From positions 1-60,011 of the forward strand of contig NZ_SSOA01000016.1 in NCBI RefSeq assembly GCF_004801395.1: DNA of 60,011 nt, given 5' to 3'. Of this stretch, positions 33,210 through 42,494 are shown piece after piece. Source of the DNA: Gillisella terrae. Its GTDB lineage: Bacteria; Pseudomonadota; Alphaproteobacteria; Rhizobiales; Rhizobiaceae. Each line of letters opens with the position of its first letter. Position 1 is the stretch's first letter. The translations under genes and the position numbers were made by a program. The notes beneath the pieces are model-generated. The model saw nothing but the letters and a program-made list of their open reading frames with translations, had not been told where the DNA came from and made no database searches.

Positions 33210-33236
33210 TCTGTCAGGGCAAGTGGCCCTGACAGA
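33210..33236. terminator. bidirectional hairpin between convergent operons
   Basis: An 11-bp perfect stem TCTGTCAGGGC (33210-33220) / GCCCTGACAGA (33226-33236), loop AAGTG, midway between the oxidoreductase stop and the ABC ATPase stop on the other strand. It lacks T-runs but is well placed to end both transcripts. Confidence 0.7.
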
Positions 33237-33252
33237 CATTGCACATGTCCCA

Positions 33253-34341
33253 TCAGGTGCCCGCAAGCCGCAGCCCTGCTTCATCAAACAGATGAATGTC
33301 TCGGCTTTCAAAGCTGAGCTGTACCTCTGTTCCCTTTGCCAGATCATGCTGACCGGCCAGCACCGCAAGAATGGTTTCGCCAGTTACTGCATGGGCGTGA
33401 ATAACGGTTTCCGAGCCAAGTGCTTCAACCATATCGATGTGGGCGCTGATGCCGTTTTCCTCCGGCTTTGCCAGACGGATGTGCTGCGGGCGGACCCCGA
33501 CATTGATTTTCTGTCCGGCTTTTGCATCAACGGCCGTGCGCGACGTGGTGAGTTGCGTTTCACCCAGCACGGTCAGCCGTGTGCCATCAGCACCCGTTGA
33601 GAGAATTGTGCCGGTAAGAAAATTCATGCTCGGCGCACCAATAAAGCCAGCCACAAAGCGGTTTGCCGGTGTGTTATACAGCTCCAGCGGCGTGCCGACC
33701 TGCTCGATCTTGCCCTTGCGCAACACCACAATCCGGTTGGCCAGCGTCATTGCTTCAATCTGATCATGGGTCACATAGATCATCGTGGTTTTGAGGCGGG
33801 CGTGCAAAGCCGAGAGTTCGGCACGCATGGAAATGCGCAGTTCCGCATCGAGATTGGAAAGCGGCTCATCAAGCAAAAACGCGGTTGGGTTGCGCACAAT
33901 GGCGCGGCCAATGGCAACACGCTGGCGCTGGCCGCCGGAAAGCTGGCCGGGCCTGCGGTTCAGGTAATCGCCGATTTCCAGCATTCTGGCAGCTTCTGCA
34001 ATGCGGCTGTCGATCTCGTGTTTCGGCAAACGGGCATTTTCAAGCCCAAACGCTAGATTTTGCCGCACCGTCATGTGCGGATAAAGCGCGTAAGACTGAA
34101 ACACCATAGCAAGACCGCGATCGGCGGCGGGTACATCATTGACCAATTCGCCATCGATATGGATTTGCCCGCTGGTTGGCTTGTCCAGCCCGGCAATCTG
34201 GCGCAGCAACGTGGATTTTCCGCATCCCGATGGACCAACGAAGACGATGAATTCGCCATCCTGGATATCCAGATCGATGCCGTGGAGAATATCCAGTGCA
34301 CCGAAAGACTTGACGACCTTTTGCAGTGTGATCCGGCCCAT
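33253..34341 (-). CDS. sugar ABC transporter ATPase, MalK/UgpC type
   Basis: 362-aa ATP-binding subunit. Walker A GPSGCGKST (36-44), Q-loop VFQSYALYPHMTV, signature LSGGQRQRVAIGRA, Walker B TAFLLDEPLSNLD, and switch His in VTHDQ. A C-terminal OB-type regulatory domain (about 240-360, including VGVRPQHIRLA) marks the MalK/UgpC group. ATG at 34341 has TAGGAG upstream; the frame continues far upstream inside the permease gene without support. Last gene of the rhamnogalacturonan-type operon, energising the two permeases. Confidence 0.9.
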   Translation of the reverse strand: MGRITLQKVVKSFGALDILHGIDLDIQDGEFIVFVGPSGCGKSTLLRQIAGLDKPTSGQIHIDGELVNDVPAADRGLAMVFQSYALYPHMTVRQNLAFGLENARLPKHEIDSRIAEAARMLEIGDYLNRRPGQLSGGQRQRVAIGRAIVRNPTAFLLDEPLSNLDAELRISMRAELSALHARLKTTMIYVTHDQIEAMTLANRIVVLRKGKIEQVGTPLELYNTPANRFVAGFIGAPSMNFLTGTILSTGADGTRLTVLGETQLTTSRTAVDAKAGQKINVGVRPQHIRLAKPEENGISAHIDMVEALGSETVIHAHAVTGETILAVLAGQHDLAKGTEVQLSFESRDIHLFDEAGLRLAGT

Positions 34342-34352
34342 ATTTTTCACTC

Positions 34353-35405
34353 CTATTTCAGACCGGTGGCCGCAATGCCGCGTGTGATGAACCGTTGCAG
34401 GAACACGAAGACGAGGACGACCGGGATCATGGTAACGACTGTCATGGCCAGAATGTAATGCCATTGAACGTTGAGTTGGCCGGAATAGACATTCAAGCCC
34501 ACTTGCAGGGTATAGAGGGAGGATCGGCTGAGCACGATCAACGGCCACAGAAAATCATTCCAGCGCCATACCACCGAGAAAATCGCCAGCACCGCCAAAG
34601 CCGGTGCCGAGAGCGGCATGACAATGCGCCAGTAAATCTGCCATTCCGAGGCCTTGTCCATGCGGGCTGCATCAATCAGCTCATCCGGTATGGTCAGCAT
34701 ATATTGGCGGAGCAAAAACACTCCTGTCGGCGTGGCAACGGTTGGCAAAATAACGCCCCAGAGATTGTCCAAAAGCCCCAGCTTGGAGACCACCGAATAG
34801 AGCGGCACCATGATAACGCCCAGCGGCACCATCAAGGTTGCAACAATCAGCAGCAAAATCAGGTTCTTGCCGGTGAACTGATATTTAGACAGGGCAAAGG
34901 CCGCCATGGAGTTGATGGCAAGGGTGATGATGGTTGCCATGGTGGTGACAAACACCGAATTCCACAGATAGCGCAGAAAATCGAAATGCAGGAAGGGCTG
35001 CGTATAGTTCGAGGTCTCAAACGACACTTTCTGCACGGGCGTGCGGTCCTTGATATTGACCTTGATGATGGTGCCCGGATTTTTCGGATCAACCATTTGC
35101 GCCATGATGCCAATGCGCCGCACTTCGGCAAGCTCGGCCTTTTTGCCGTCTGGCAATGTCACGGTAAAGATCGGCAGCGGCTTGTCATAGCCTTCAACCT
35201 GCACCGTTTGCGACACATAGGGCAAAAGGGCTGGCGGAAACTCGGCCAAGGCCGCAGGCGTTTTGAAGGACGACAAGGCCAGCCAGACGGCGGGGCCGAA
35301 AATGATAAACAACCCGCCGAACAGCCACACCCATGTGGCAATATCGCTCCAATGCCAGCGGCTTCCGCCACGGCGGCGGGTTAGAAATGCGAGAACATGT
35401 GCCAT
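34353..35405 (-). CDS. sugar ABC transporter permease, MalG/UgpE type
   Basis: 350-aa inner-membrane permease with six expected spans and the EAA cytoplasmic loop ELIDAARMDKASEWQIYWRIVMPLSAPALA. It is ~70 residues longer than usual because the first periplasmic loop (about 55-140) holds a soluble beta-rich insert, FTVTLPDGKKAELAEV onward. That insert is also found in some oligosaccharide transporters. Its ATG overlaps the stop of the partner permease by one base (TGATG). Confidence 0.88.
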   Translation of the reverse strand: MAHVLAFLTRRRGGSRWHWSDIATWVWLFGGLFIIFGPAVWLALSSFKTPAALAEFPPALLPYVSQTVQVEGYDKPLPIFTVTLPDGKKAELAEVRRIGIMAQMVDPKNPGTIIKVNIKDRTPVQKVSFETSNYTQPFLHFDFLRYLWNSVFVTTMATIITLAINSMAAFALSKYQFTGKNLILLLIVATLMVPLGVIMVPLYSVVSKLGLLDNLWGVILPTVATPTGVFLLRQYMLTIPDELIDAARMDKASEWQIYWRIVMPLSAPALAVLAIFSVVWRWNDFLWPLIVLSRSSLYTLQVGLNVYSGQLNVQWHYILAMTVVTMIPVVLVFVFLQRFITRGIAATGLK

Positions 35406-36430
35406 CAGCGTTCTCCCTTTTTCTCGTTACGGCGCGAAGCCGCCATTTGCAAAAGTGTGAGAACCACCAGAACGGCTCCCATGAGAATGGATGCAGCCGC
35501 CGCAAGGCCGGGGTTGCGCAATTCCGAAGCAAAGCCCATTTCATAGATATATTGCACGATATACATGGTGCTGGTGCCCGGCCCGCCGCCGGTGAGAACG
35601 AAGGCTTCATCAAAAATCTGCACGGCTTTGATCAGCGCCAGAACCAGCACAACAATCAGATTGGGCATCAAAAGCGGCAGGGTGATGCGCCAGAACATGC
35701 GACCGCGACGGGTGCCATCCATTTCGGCGGCTTCATAGAGATCCTTGGGAATGGCCTGCAATCCGGCCAGCAAGATCAAGGTGTAAAAGCCAACATGCGC
35801 CCAGATCGACACGCCAATGGTGGCGGCAAAGGAGCTGGCCCGCTCGGTCAGCCAATTGGTTGGCTCGGTGCCAAACACGCTCAACAGAAAGGCGTTGAGA
35901 ATGCCATTGCGCTGCAAAATCCAGCGCCAGATCAAGCCAGTGACCACAGGTGAAAGCAAAACCGGGAAAAAGAAAACCGCGCGCCAAAAGCTTCTGCCGA
36001 TCAGCTCGCGGTTGAGAATGAGGGCGGTAATGAGGGCCACCACAATCATCAATGTGACCTGAATGACCACAAACCAGGCAGTGTTGCTAACGGCAATCCA
36101 AAAACCATCCTGAACACAGGTGTTGGGATCGAGATAGTCTTTGCAGGCCATGATCTGGCGGTATTGATCAAGCCCGACATAGCTGCGCTGATCCAGAAAG
36201 ATCGCGGGGCCGCCGGTCATCGAATACATGAAATTGATCACAAACGGCACAAGAACGAACACGGCAAAGATGGCCATATTGGGTGCGAGAAAAAAGGCGG
36301 CCATGCCGCGGGTGCCCGTCGCCTTTTGCAAGGCGCGCAAGGGAATGTCGATCAAACCCATGATCCGACCAATGGCAGCGCCCGCAATGGTTTGCGCAAT
36401 ATTTGAAAATCCGCCCGGTTTTTCAACCAT
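35405..36430 (-). CDS. sugar ABC transporter permease, MalF/UgpA type
   Basis: 341-aa inner-membrane permease with about six hydrophobic spans and the EAA loop DLYEAAEMDGTRRGRMFWRITLPLLMPNL. It pairs with the 34353-35405 subunit. The ATG has AAGGGGG upstream. It follows the binding-protein gene after a 124-bp gap containing a strong hairpin. Confidence 0.88.
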   Translation of the reverse strand: MVEKPGGFSNIAQTIAGAAIGRIMGLIDIPLRALQKATGTRGMAAFFLAPNMAIFAVFVLVPFVINFMYSMTGGPAIFLDQRSYVGLDQYRQIMACKDYLDPNTCVQDGFWIAVSNTAWFVVIQVTLMIVVALITALILNRELIGRSFWRAVFFFPVLLSPVVTGLIWRWILQRNGILNAFLLSVFGTEPTNWLTERASSFAATIGVSIWAHVGFYTLILLAGLQAIPKDLYEAAEMDGTRRGRMFWRITLPLLMPNLIVVLVLALIKAVQIFDEAFVLTGGGPGTSTMYIVQYIYEMGFASELRNPGLAAAASILMGAVLVVLTLLQMAASRRNEKKGER

Positions 36431-36520
36431 AGTGCCCCCTTGACCGGATGGTCAGCGCTTTGTGTGCTCCAACCACGCCGGTCTTGCTGTGAATGTTCAG
36501 CAATCTGAAAATGCAAGTTT

Positions 36521-36552
36521 CAATCGGGGTGAGCTTTGGCTCACCCCGATTG
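36521..36552 (-). terminator. intercistronic hairpin after binding-protein gene
   Basis: A 14-bp perfect stem CAATCGGGGTGAGC (36521-36534) / GCTCACCCCGATTG (36539-36552), loop of 4, starting 3 bp after the binding-protein stop. It would stabilise the binding-protein mRNA or partly end transcription, giving more binding protein than permease. Confidence 0.75.
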
Positions 36553-36554
36553 GC

Positions 36555-37820
36555 TTATTTGGCTTCTTGCACCTTGGCAGCAATGTCGGAATCGATGCGC
36601 TTGAATGCGTCGTCCAAAGACATTTCACCTGCCATGACCTGCGATATGCGGCTGACCAAAGCGCCGTAATAGGTATCAGACCATTTCCAGCCCGGCAGTT
36701 TGAGCGCAAGAGGTGCTGTTGTCGTGGTTGCCTTGACAAAGGTGTTGAGGGCGGCCTTGGCCTGCGCATTGTCCGTCTTGAAGTCCAGCTTGCCAGCAAT
36801 CACTTCTTTGTTGGACGGCAAGAACAGGGTGCGCTCGGCAAATTCCTTGGCAACCGGGGTTGAGGCCAGATAATCCATCACCTTGGCCACATCCTTTGGA
36901 TTTTTGGTGGATTTGATAGCCACCAGACCTGCGCCTCCGGGCATGCCGGTGCAAGCCGCAGGACCGCATGGACTGCCAATGGCAACCCAATCAAAATTGG
37001 TGCCGATCTTGGTCATGAAGTTGGGAATTTGCCAGGAGCCTGCATAATACATCGCCACTTCGCTGTTGATGAAATCATCAGCGGCGGCGCGATAGGACGT
37101 GCCCGCACTGGACACCCAGACATCCTTGTCGGCTGCGCCATCCGCAGTCCATTTGACCAGATCCGTCAGGTATTTCTTGGCATTCGCATCCAGCGGTGCT
37201 GGCATGCCATCGGCACCAATATAATTGGCACCATAGGAAATGGCTGGTCCGGTGATGCGATGGCCGGAGCGATCAATGGCGAAAGCCGCTTTCAATTGCT
37301 GGCTTTTGGCAACTTTTTCCGAGGCCGCGACCCAATCATCCCAAGTGGCCTTTTCGCCGGGAAGCGCTACGCCCGCCTGCTCAAACAGGGTCTTGTTGGC
37401 AAAACCACCGGTGAGAGTAATTTGCGTCATGAAACCCGGAATGATGCTCGATCCATCGGGACGCATCCAGTCCATCTGATCGCCGTAGTTTTTCTTCCAG
37501 AAATCGGCGTCCTTGAGATAGGGCGTCAGATCGAGCCAATATTGCGACAGTGATTTGAGGTTGGTGACGCGGGCAATATCCGGCCCGTTTCCGGCGGCCA
37601 ATTGCACGGGCAATTGTTCCTTGATGGTGCTGTAGGACACTTCATCGACGGTGACGTGAATGTCGGGATTGGCCTTCATGAAGCGGTTGATCAGATCCTT
37701 GAAGACCTGCCCTTCGACGCCATCGGAATACCACATCACCCGCACATCACCCGCAAATGCTGCGGTTGATGATAAAAGCGCAAGGGCGGTCGTTGCCAGA
37801 ATGATTGTTTTTCTCACCAT
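36555..37820 (-). CDS. extracellular solute-binding protein, family 1 (oligosaccharide)
   Basis: 421-aa secreted binding protein. Signal peptide 1-23 (MVRKTIILATTALALLSSTAAFA). The mature protein has VMWYSDGVEGQVFKDLINRFMKANPDI and YSTIKEQLPVQLAAGNGPDIARV, the family-1 signature, and GSWQIPNF. ATG at 37820 has GGAGGAG upstream; 80 further in-frame codons are unsupported. With the GH105 and KduI genes it probably binds unsaturated pectin or rhamnogalacturonan oligomers. Hairpins lie on both sides. Confidence 0.9.
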   Translation of the reverse strand: MVRKTIILATTALALLSSTAAFAGDVRVMWYSDGVEGQVFKDLINRFMKANPDIHVTVDEVSYSTIKEQLPVQLAAGNGPDIARVTNLKSLSQYWLDLTPYLKDADFWKKNYGDQMDWMRPDGSSIIPGFMTQITLTGGFANKTLFEQAGVALPGEKATWDDWVAASEKVAKSQQLKAAFAIDRSGHRITGPAISYGANYIGADGMPAPLDANAKKYLTDLVKWTADGAADKDVWVSSAGTSYRAAADDFINSEVAMYYAGSWQIPNFMTKIGTNFDWVAIGSPCGPAACTGMPGGAGLVAIKSTKNPKDVAKVMDYLASTPVAKEFAERTLFLPSNKEVIAGKLDFKTDNAQAKAALNTFVKATTTTAPLALKLPGWKWSDTYYGALVSRISQVMAGEMSLDDAFKRIDSDIAAKVQEAK

Positions 37821-37864
37821 CGTCTCCTCCTTCGATGGACGGATGTTACCGTCATTTTTTGAAA

Positions 37865-37895
37865 GGCGGGGCGCTCCTTCCCAAAACGCCCCGCC
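37865..37895 (-). terminator. GC-rich intercistronic hairpin
   Basis: GGCGGGGCG (37865-37873) and CGCCCCGCC (37887-37895) form a 9-bp GC stem between the 838-aa gene and the binding-protein gene. TTTC follows on the minus strand, so it is a weak terminator or RNA processing end. Confidence 0.6.
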
Positions 37896-37908
37896 CGGAT
37901 CACATTTA

Positions 37909-40425
37909 CTAGCTCTGTAATGGGCCTCTTGGCATAGGCGCGACATCCCCCTCCACGGTCCAATTGGCAGGATCAAGCACTCTGCCTTCGGCAGAAACAC
38001 GCCCGTCTTGATGGAACGTAACCCGCCCGTATTCGGGATCATCGATCGTAATCGTGCCATCAGCGTTCACATTAGCACTTAGCGATCCAAAGCGTGTGGA
38101 AAAATCGGATTGCGTGCCATGATCTTGCAAAGACCCCAGGCGTACGATCCACAGGCTGCGATGTCCGTTGAGGCGCAGCTCGTTTCCGGCGGTCGGCCCG
38201 TCATCGACCAGCTCAAAAGCACTGTCACCTTTCAGCAGAACCAGACCTGTTCCTGACGTTGCAACCGCCACCTGCCCGGAAACGTCACTGGCATCGAACT
38301 CCTGCCGCGGGAACCATGCATGGGTGAAATCGGGCTGTTCGGCGGCGCATTCAAACAGCATGACGGCCAGACCGCGATAATGGCCAAGCCTTGGCAGCGA
38401 GCCGGAACCACCCCAATAGGATGGGCGGCCATAGCCGGAATGGATGGTTTCGCCGGGATGGTTGATCCAGATTTGCGCATCAGGATTTGTGCCAAGCCGC
38501 AGTTGCAGCACAGTTTCCTGATAGCCCCATTCGCCCCAGCGATAATGGGCCGCCGTGCCCATCGCAAAGTCCTTGGTCTTGTAATGGTAGAGCCGGGCCA
38601 TGCGGTCCTGACCTTGCGCAAACATCCATTCTTGCGCATCGTCCCCTTGCCAATCGGCAATGGCGGAAAGCGCATCGGGGATGGTCAAGCCGTGATCGCG
38701 AAGGCTGATGGCCATTTGCGGCAGGGCATGAACGCGGCGGCCAAAATTGCCGGTGCCCCAGATCAGGCGGGCAATGCCCGACAGTTCCAAAGAGCCAGCG
38801 GCGCGCAGGGTGTGCTCATAAGAGCGGCCTTGGGCACCGGTCAAAATGCCATGGTGGGCCGACAGGGCAACAATTCTCACCAGTCTTTTGACAGCACGCC
38901 CCGCCCGCTCGCGAATATCCTGATCGGGCGCTAGAGCAAAGAGAGCGGTCAAGCCTTTGAGGTCAATCGGGAAATAGGGGGCCGAATTGAACTCGGCCAT
39001 TTCCCACGCCTCAAAATGGTCAAGCCATGCCCGGACGCGCTCTCGACCCACTGCGGATTGCTCATGGCCCAAGCGCCCGGAACGCTGAAAGCGCGATTGC
39101 GGCAACAGGCTACCTGCCAGATAGGCCGCCGTGTGGAACAGAAGCGCGTGGTTTTCTGAGAAATACCACTGCACATCATTGCCAGGCTCATCCATCCAGT
39201 AGCGATAGGACAGGATGGTGTGATCAATCTGGGCCACCAGATCGGGTGCCATATGCTGGGCATAGGCGCTGCGGCACCACAAAAGCGGCACAAGGGCAAA
39301 GTCGGCGCAGTCGTGGCAATCCTCAATGGTCGGCAGGGTTGCCCGGATCATTGCATCGGTTTTGTCGCCAAAGCGATTAGATGCGAGGCGGGCGAGGGCC
39401 GTGACATTGTCCGGCTCGCCATACTCCGAGATCTCGTCCAGCGCTTCAGCAATGCGGGCCTCAATCGTTGCGGGGGCAAGGCCCTGACGCTCGGCGGGGC
39501 AAATTTCGATGCCGAAAACCCGCGATGCCGTAAAACCGTTGGAGCGCAAATCAACATGAAAATGCCGAAAATCGGCAGGCAGTTCAGTGGTGTCGCCAAG
39601 GGGCAGGCGTGTCTGGCCAGCCGAGAGGGTCAAAGACAGCTTGACGCTTTCCTCGCGCGACATGAAGTCACCGGCAATGGTGATTTCAACATTCACATCG
39701 GTCGAGACGGGGGCGGAGGTGATCAGCGCAACGACGCCAGATCGATAGACCGGCTTTTCAAAATGCATGCTGTCGAGCGCTTTTTCAAACTCGTTGGCGA
39801 CCTTGGCCGCCACGGGCACCGGCAGCGCCTGCTCTGCTTGTGGGCCTGCAACATAATCCAGCTGGAAGAAATAGCGCGCGTCGCGCTCGGCCAGATCATC
39901 AAACCATAGCGAAATGGTGTTTTCGCCGGCTTTGAGCTCAACCGTGAAGTCTTTCTTGGCCTCAAGGTTGCGCACATAATCGGCCATCCAGCCAATTTCC
40001 GCGCCATTGACCAAAAGCACCGCACCACCGCAGGTGCCAAGCCGCAAGGTGGCGGTGCCAGCGTCTTTGGCCCAGATGGTTGTGCGGGCCCATGTGCCAA
40101 TCACGGTGGGGCGAAACCAGAAGCCGGAGAGATCAACCCGTGGCGAGCCAAACGGCAGCCAGAACCGATCAAGCGCAAATTCTGATGTTGCCTCTGGCCG
40201 CTTGCCACGGCGCTCGACACCAAAGGCGGTGCGGCAGGGGTATTCATGCGGAATGAAATTCTTGTGCTTGGTCAGGAAGAAGAAGGGGTCCATTTCCCCT
40301 TTCATCGGCTGATCAGGCACATCATAGCGGGCCTCATCCGTGGCACTGACCTGCCAATAGGTGACGGGTGCGCCAAGGGGCAGGGGTCTGCGCAGGTAAT
40401 CAACAGAAGACGCAGTCATGTTCAT
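37909..40425 (-). CDS. 838-aa protein of unknown function, probable glycosidase or lyase
   Basis: Large soluble protein with no signal peptide visible, so probably cytoplasmic. Residues ~60-200 look like a beta-sandwich carbohydrate-binding or jelly-roll region (DLSGFWFRPTVIGTWARTTIWAKDAGTATLRLGTCGG..NGAEIGWM). Residues ~330-680 are helix-rich with repeated Trp/His motifs (WYFSENHALLFHTAAYLAG, HYRWGEWGYQETVLQL, GRPSYWGGSGSLPRLGHYR), as in alpha/alpha-toroid glycosidases and lyases. A short beta domain ends it. Its ATG overlaps the KduI stop by 4 bp, so it is coupled to a pectin-catabolic enzyme. I do not recognise the family; a glycoside hydrolase on acidic oligosaccharides is a reasonable guess. 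Confidence 0.7.
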   Translation of the reverse strand: MNMTASSVDYLRRPLPLGAPVTYWQVSATDEARYDVPDQPMKGEMDPFFFLTKHKNFIPHEYPCRTAFGVERRGKRPEATSEFALDRFWLPFGSPRVDLSGFWFRPTVIGTWARTTIWAKDAGTATLRLGTCGGAVLLVNGAEIGWMADYVRNLEAKKDFTVELKAGENTISLWFDDLAERDARYFFQLDYVAGPQAEQALPVPVAAKVANEFEKALDSMHFEKPVYRSGVVALITSAPVSTDVNVEITIAGDFMSREESVKLSLTLSAGQTRLPLGDTTELPADFRHFHVDLRSNGFTASRVFGIEICPAERQGLAPATIEARIAEALDEISEYGEPDNVTALARLASNRFGDKTDAMIRATLPTIEDCHDCADFALVPLLWCRSAYAQHMAPDLVAQIDHTILSYRYWMDEPGNDVQWYFSENHALLFHTAAYLAGSLLPQSRFQRSGRLGHEQSAVGRERVRAWLDHFEAWEMAEFNSAPYFPIDLKGLTALFALAPDQDIRERAGRAVKRLVRIVALSAHHGILTGAQGRSYEHTLRAAGSLELSGIARLIWGTGNFGRRVHALPQMAISLRDHGLTIPDALSAIADWQGDDAQEWMFAQGQDRMARLYHYKTKDFAMGTAAHYRWGEWGYQETVLQLRLGTNPDAQIWINHPGETIHSGYGRPSYWGGSGSLPRLGHYRGLAVMLFECAAEQPDFTHAWFPRQEFDASDVSGQVAVATSGTGLVLLKGDSAFELVDDGPTAGNELRLNGHRSLWIVRLGSLQDHGTQSDFSTRFGSLSANVNADGTITIDDPEYGRVTFHQDGRVSAEGRVLDPANWTVEGDVAPMPRGPLQS

Positions 40426-41252
40426 TTCAACTCCGCGACACTAACAGGAGAAACATCGGTATAGGCTTGGTTTTCACCGGTCATGCCCCAGACAAAGGCG
40501 TAAGGCCCGGTGCCAGCCCCCATGTGGATCGACCAGGCTGGTGAGAGCACCACATCGCTGTCGGCGACAATCAGGCTGCGGGTCTCATCGGGACGGCCCA
40601 TCAGGTGAATGACGCGCTCGCTATCGTCCATATCAAAATAGCAATAAGCTTCCATGCGCCGCTCATGCAGATGCGGCGGCATGGTGTTCCAGATGCTGCC
40701 GGGGGCAAGATCGGTAATGCCCATCAACAGCAGGCAAGAAGGTGCCACTTCCGGGTGAATATACATGCGCAGCCTGCGCTTGTTGGCACGGGCATCCTCG
40801 CCCAGATCCAACGGTTTGGCTTCACTCTGCGTGATCAACCGATGGGGAATATCGCGCCCGGCGGGTACGGAATTCATATAAAAGCGGGCCGGGTTGGCGG
40901 CATCCGCGCTGGCCAGAATGACGCTTTTCGCACCGCGCCCAACATAGAGTATGTCGCGGTTGTTCAGCGAAAACACCTGTCCATCGACGGTGATCGTGCC
41001 CGAACCGCCGAGATTGGCAATGCCCATTTCACGGGCGGTAAAAAACAAAGGTGTTCCAACATCTGCACCATCGCCAAAGCGCAAGGGCGCATCGGTCGGG
41101 CAGGCACCTCCGACAATCATGCGATCGACATGGGTATAGGCAAATTCAATCTGGCCGGGTTGAAACAGTTTTTCGATCAGAAATTCAGCGCGCAGCCGCT
41201 TGGTGTCGAAGCTCGGAATATCATGGGGTGAAACGCCATAAAGAACACGCAT
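40422..41252 (-). CDS. kduI: 5-keto-4-deoxyuronate isomerase (KduI)
   Basis: 276-aa cupin isomerase converting 5-keto-4-deoxyuronate to 3-deoxy-D-glycero-2,5-hexodiulosonate in pectin catabolism. Zinc ligands are His194, His196, Glu201 (PPHLHERRMEAYCYFD) and His243 (WSIHMG), spaced as in E. coli KduI. Normal length. It begins 3 bp after the GH105 stop, and its stop overlaps the next gene. Confidence 0.93.
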   Translation of the reverse strand: MRVLYGVSPHDIPSFDTKRLRAEFLIEKLFQPGQIEFAYTHVDRMIVGGACPTDAPLRFGDGADVGTPLFFTAREMGIANLGGSGTITVDGQVFSLNNRDILYVGRGAKSVILASADAANPARFYMNSVPAGRDIPHRLITQSEAKPLDLGEDARANKRRLRMYIHPEVAPSCLLLMGITDLAPGSIWNTMPPHLHERRMEAYCYFDMDDSERVIHLMGRPDETRSLIVADSDVVLSPAWSIHMGAGTGPYAFVWGMTGENQAYTDVSPVSVAELK

Positions 41253-41255
41253 GAT

Positions 41256-42353
41256 TCATGCCTCCGCATCAGATGGGATGTGGGCTAAAGCTTCCGTCAG
41301 GCACAGAATGGCCAGCGCCTGACCATAGCCGGTGGGCTGGATGGGAATATCGCGATAAAACTGCAAATCATGGCCCATGCGCGTACCGTAGGACACGTTG
41401 GAGACGGTGCCGGTGTCGTCAATATTGTCCATGACGACTTGAAGCGCTTTCAGGCCAGCTTCTCGGCATGTTTTTGGGCCAATGCCCAGCCGCGCGGCCT
41501 TGAGCAGACCATAGCCAATGCCTGCGGTGGCTGAAATTTCCTCATAGGAGGACGGATCATCCAGCAAGGTATGCCATGCACCGGAGGGCGCTTGCAGGGC
41601 CAAAAGTGCCGAAATCTGTGTTTCCAGAACGCCGAGCAGGAAGCTGCGCACCGGTGCCGGTATCTCTGCACAATCGACCAGATCCAGAATGCCCAGCACA
41701 ACCCACGAATTGCCGCGTCCCCAAAGGGCGCGGGCGAAATTATGACGGCCATCAAAAGTCCAGCCGTGGAACCAAAGGCCCGATTTTGGATCGGCCAGAT
41801 AGCGGCTGTGCAACAGGAATTGATGGCAGGCTTCATCAACCAGTTCCTGGCGGCCACTTGTCTGGCCGTAACAGGCCAGAAACAGGCCAACCATCACCAG
41901 CGTGTCGTCCCAAAGTTCCTGATCGTTGATCTTGTCTGAGACAATATGCGGCAGGCCACCTTCAGCGGTGCGCGGCATTTCGCTCAAAACGCGATTTGCC
42001 CAATCGTCGAGAACACTCTCCCAGCGCGGATCGCGTGTCTCGCGCCACAGAAAAGACAGGGCCAGCATGGGGGCTGTGGTGTTGATGTTCAGCTTCGGCA
42101 GACCTTCTGCGATGCGATCCGAATACCAGCCTTCCAGCAAGGATTTCAGCGCATCATCCTGTGTTGCCTGCCAAAGCCGCACAAGCCCATAGAGGCCTAT
42201 CCCTTGTGGCCATTCCCAGGATTTGAAGCTGATATAGTCGCCGGGTGTGCCGTCGAGATTTGGCTCAACATATTGGCCATCATGCTGCAAATTGGTCATG
42301 CCCGCAACAAGCGCGCTCAAGCGTTCGCGTATCACGCGTCCGTCAAGTGTCAT
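41256..42353 (-). CDS. unsaturated rhamnogalacturonyl hydrolase, GH105 (YteR-like)
   Basis: 365-aa GH105/GH88-like enzyme that cuts the unsaturated galacturonyl residue from rhamnogalacturonan or pectin disaccharides. The alpha/alpha-barrel marks are KSWEWPQGIGLYGLVRL, LWDDTLVM with the catalytic Asp (D149/D150), and ALWGRGNSW. No signal peptide, so cytoplasmic, matching import of intact oligomers. ATG at 42353 has GGGAGG upstream; the frame beyond is unsupported. First gene of a seven-gene minus-strand operon. Confidence 0.9.
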   Translation of the reverse strand: MTLDGRVIRERLSALVAGMTNLQHDGQYVEPNLDGTPGDYISFKSWEWPQGIGLYGLVRLWQATQDDALKSLLEGWYSDRIAEGLPKLNINTTAPMLALSFLWRETRDPRWESVLDDWANRVLSEMPRTAEGGLPHIVSDKINDQELWDDTLVMVGLFLACYGQTSGRQELVDEACHQFLLHSRYLADPKSGLWFHGWTFDGRHNFARALWGRGNSWVVLGILDLVDCAEIPAPVRSFLLGVLETQISALLALQAPSGAWHTLLDDPSSYEEISATAGIGYGLLKAARLGIGPKTCREAGLKALQVVMDNIDDTGTVSNVSYGTRMGHDLQFYRDIPIQPTGYGQALAILCLTEALAHIPSDAEA

Positions 42354-42398
42354 CTGGAAACTCCTCCCAATATCCGCAGTACAGCGTCTTCCCTCGCG

Positions 42399-42420
42399 CA
42401 CTGCGTTGTTGAATGCAGTG
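42399..42420. promoter_or_regulatory. inverted repeat, possible LacI-family operator
   Basis: CACTGC-N10-GCAGTG, perfect 6-bp arms, 46 bp upstream of the GH105 ATG in the divergent interval to the LacI gene. Confidence 0.4.
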
Positions 42421-42442
42421 GTGACATAGCGAATAGATTTGC

Positions 42443-42462
42443 GCAATATGAAAATTTATTGC
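42443..42462. promoter_or_regulatory. inverted repeat, possible LacI-family operator
   Basis: GCAATA-N8-TATTGC, perfect 6-bp arms, between the two divergent start codons; a TTGCGCAA palindrome (42439-42446) overlaps it. Probable binding site for the adjacent repressor. Confidence 0.45.
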
Positions 42463-42494
42463 AGTTTGCGCGAAGGTAGTTTGAGGACGGGCAG

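Noticed and set aside
34395..35384. Open frame of 329 codons on the plus strand
   Set aside because: It is the mirror of a clear MalG-type permease; composition is His/Gln-rich as expected for antisense of membrane-protein codons.
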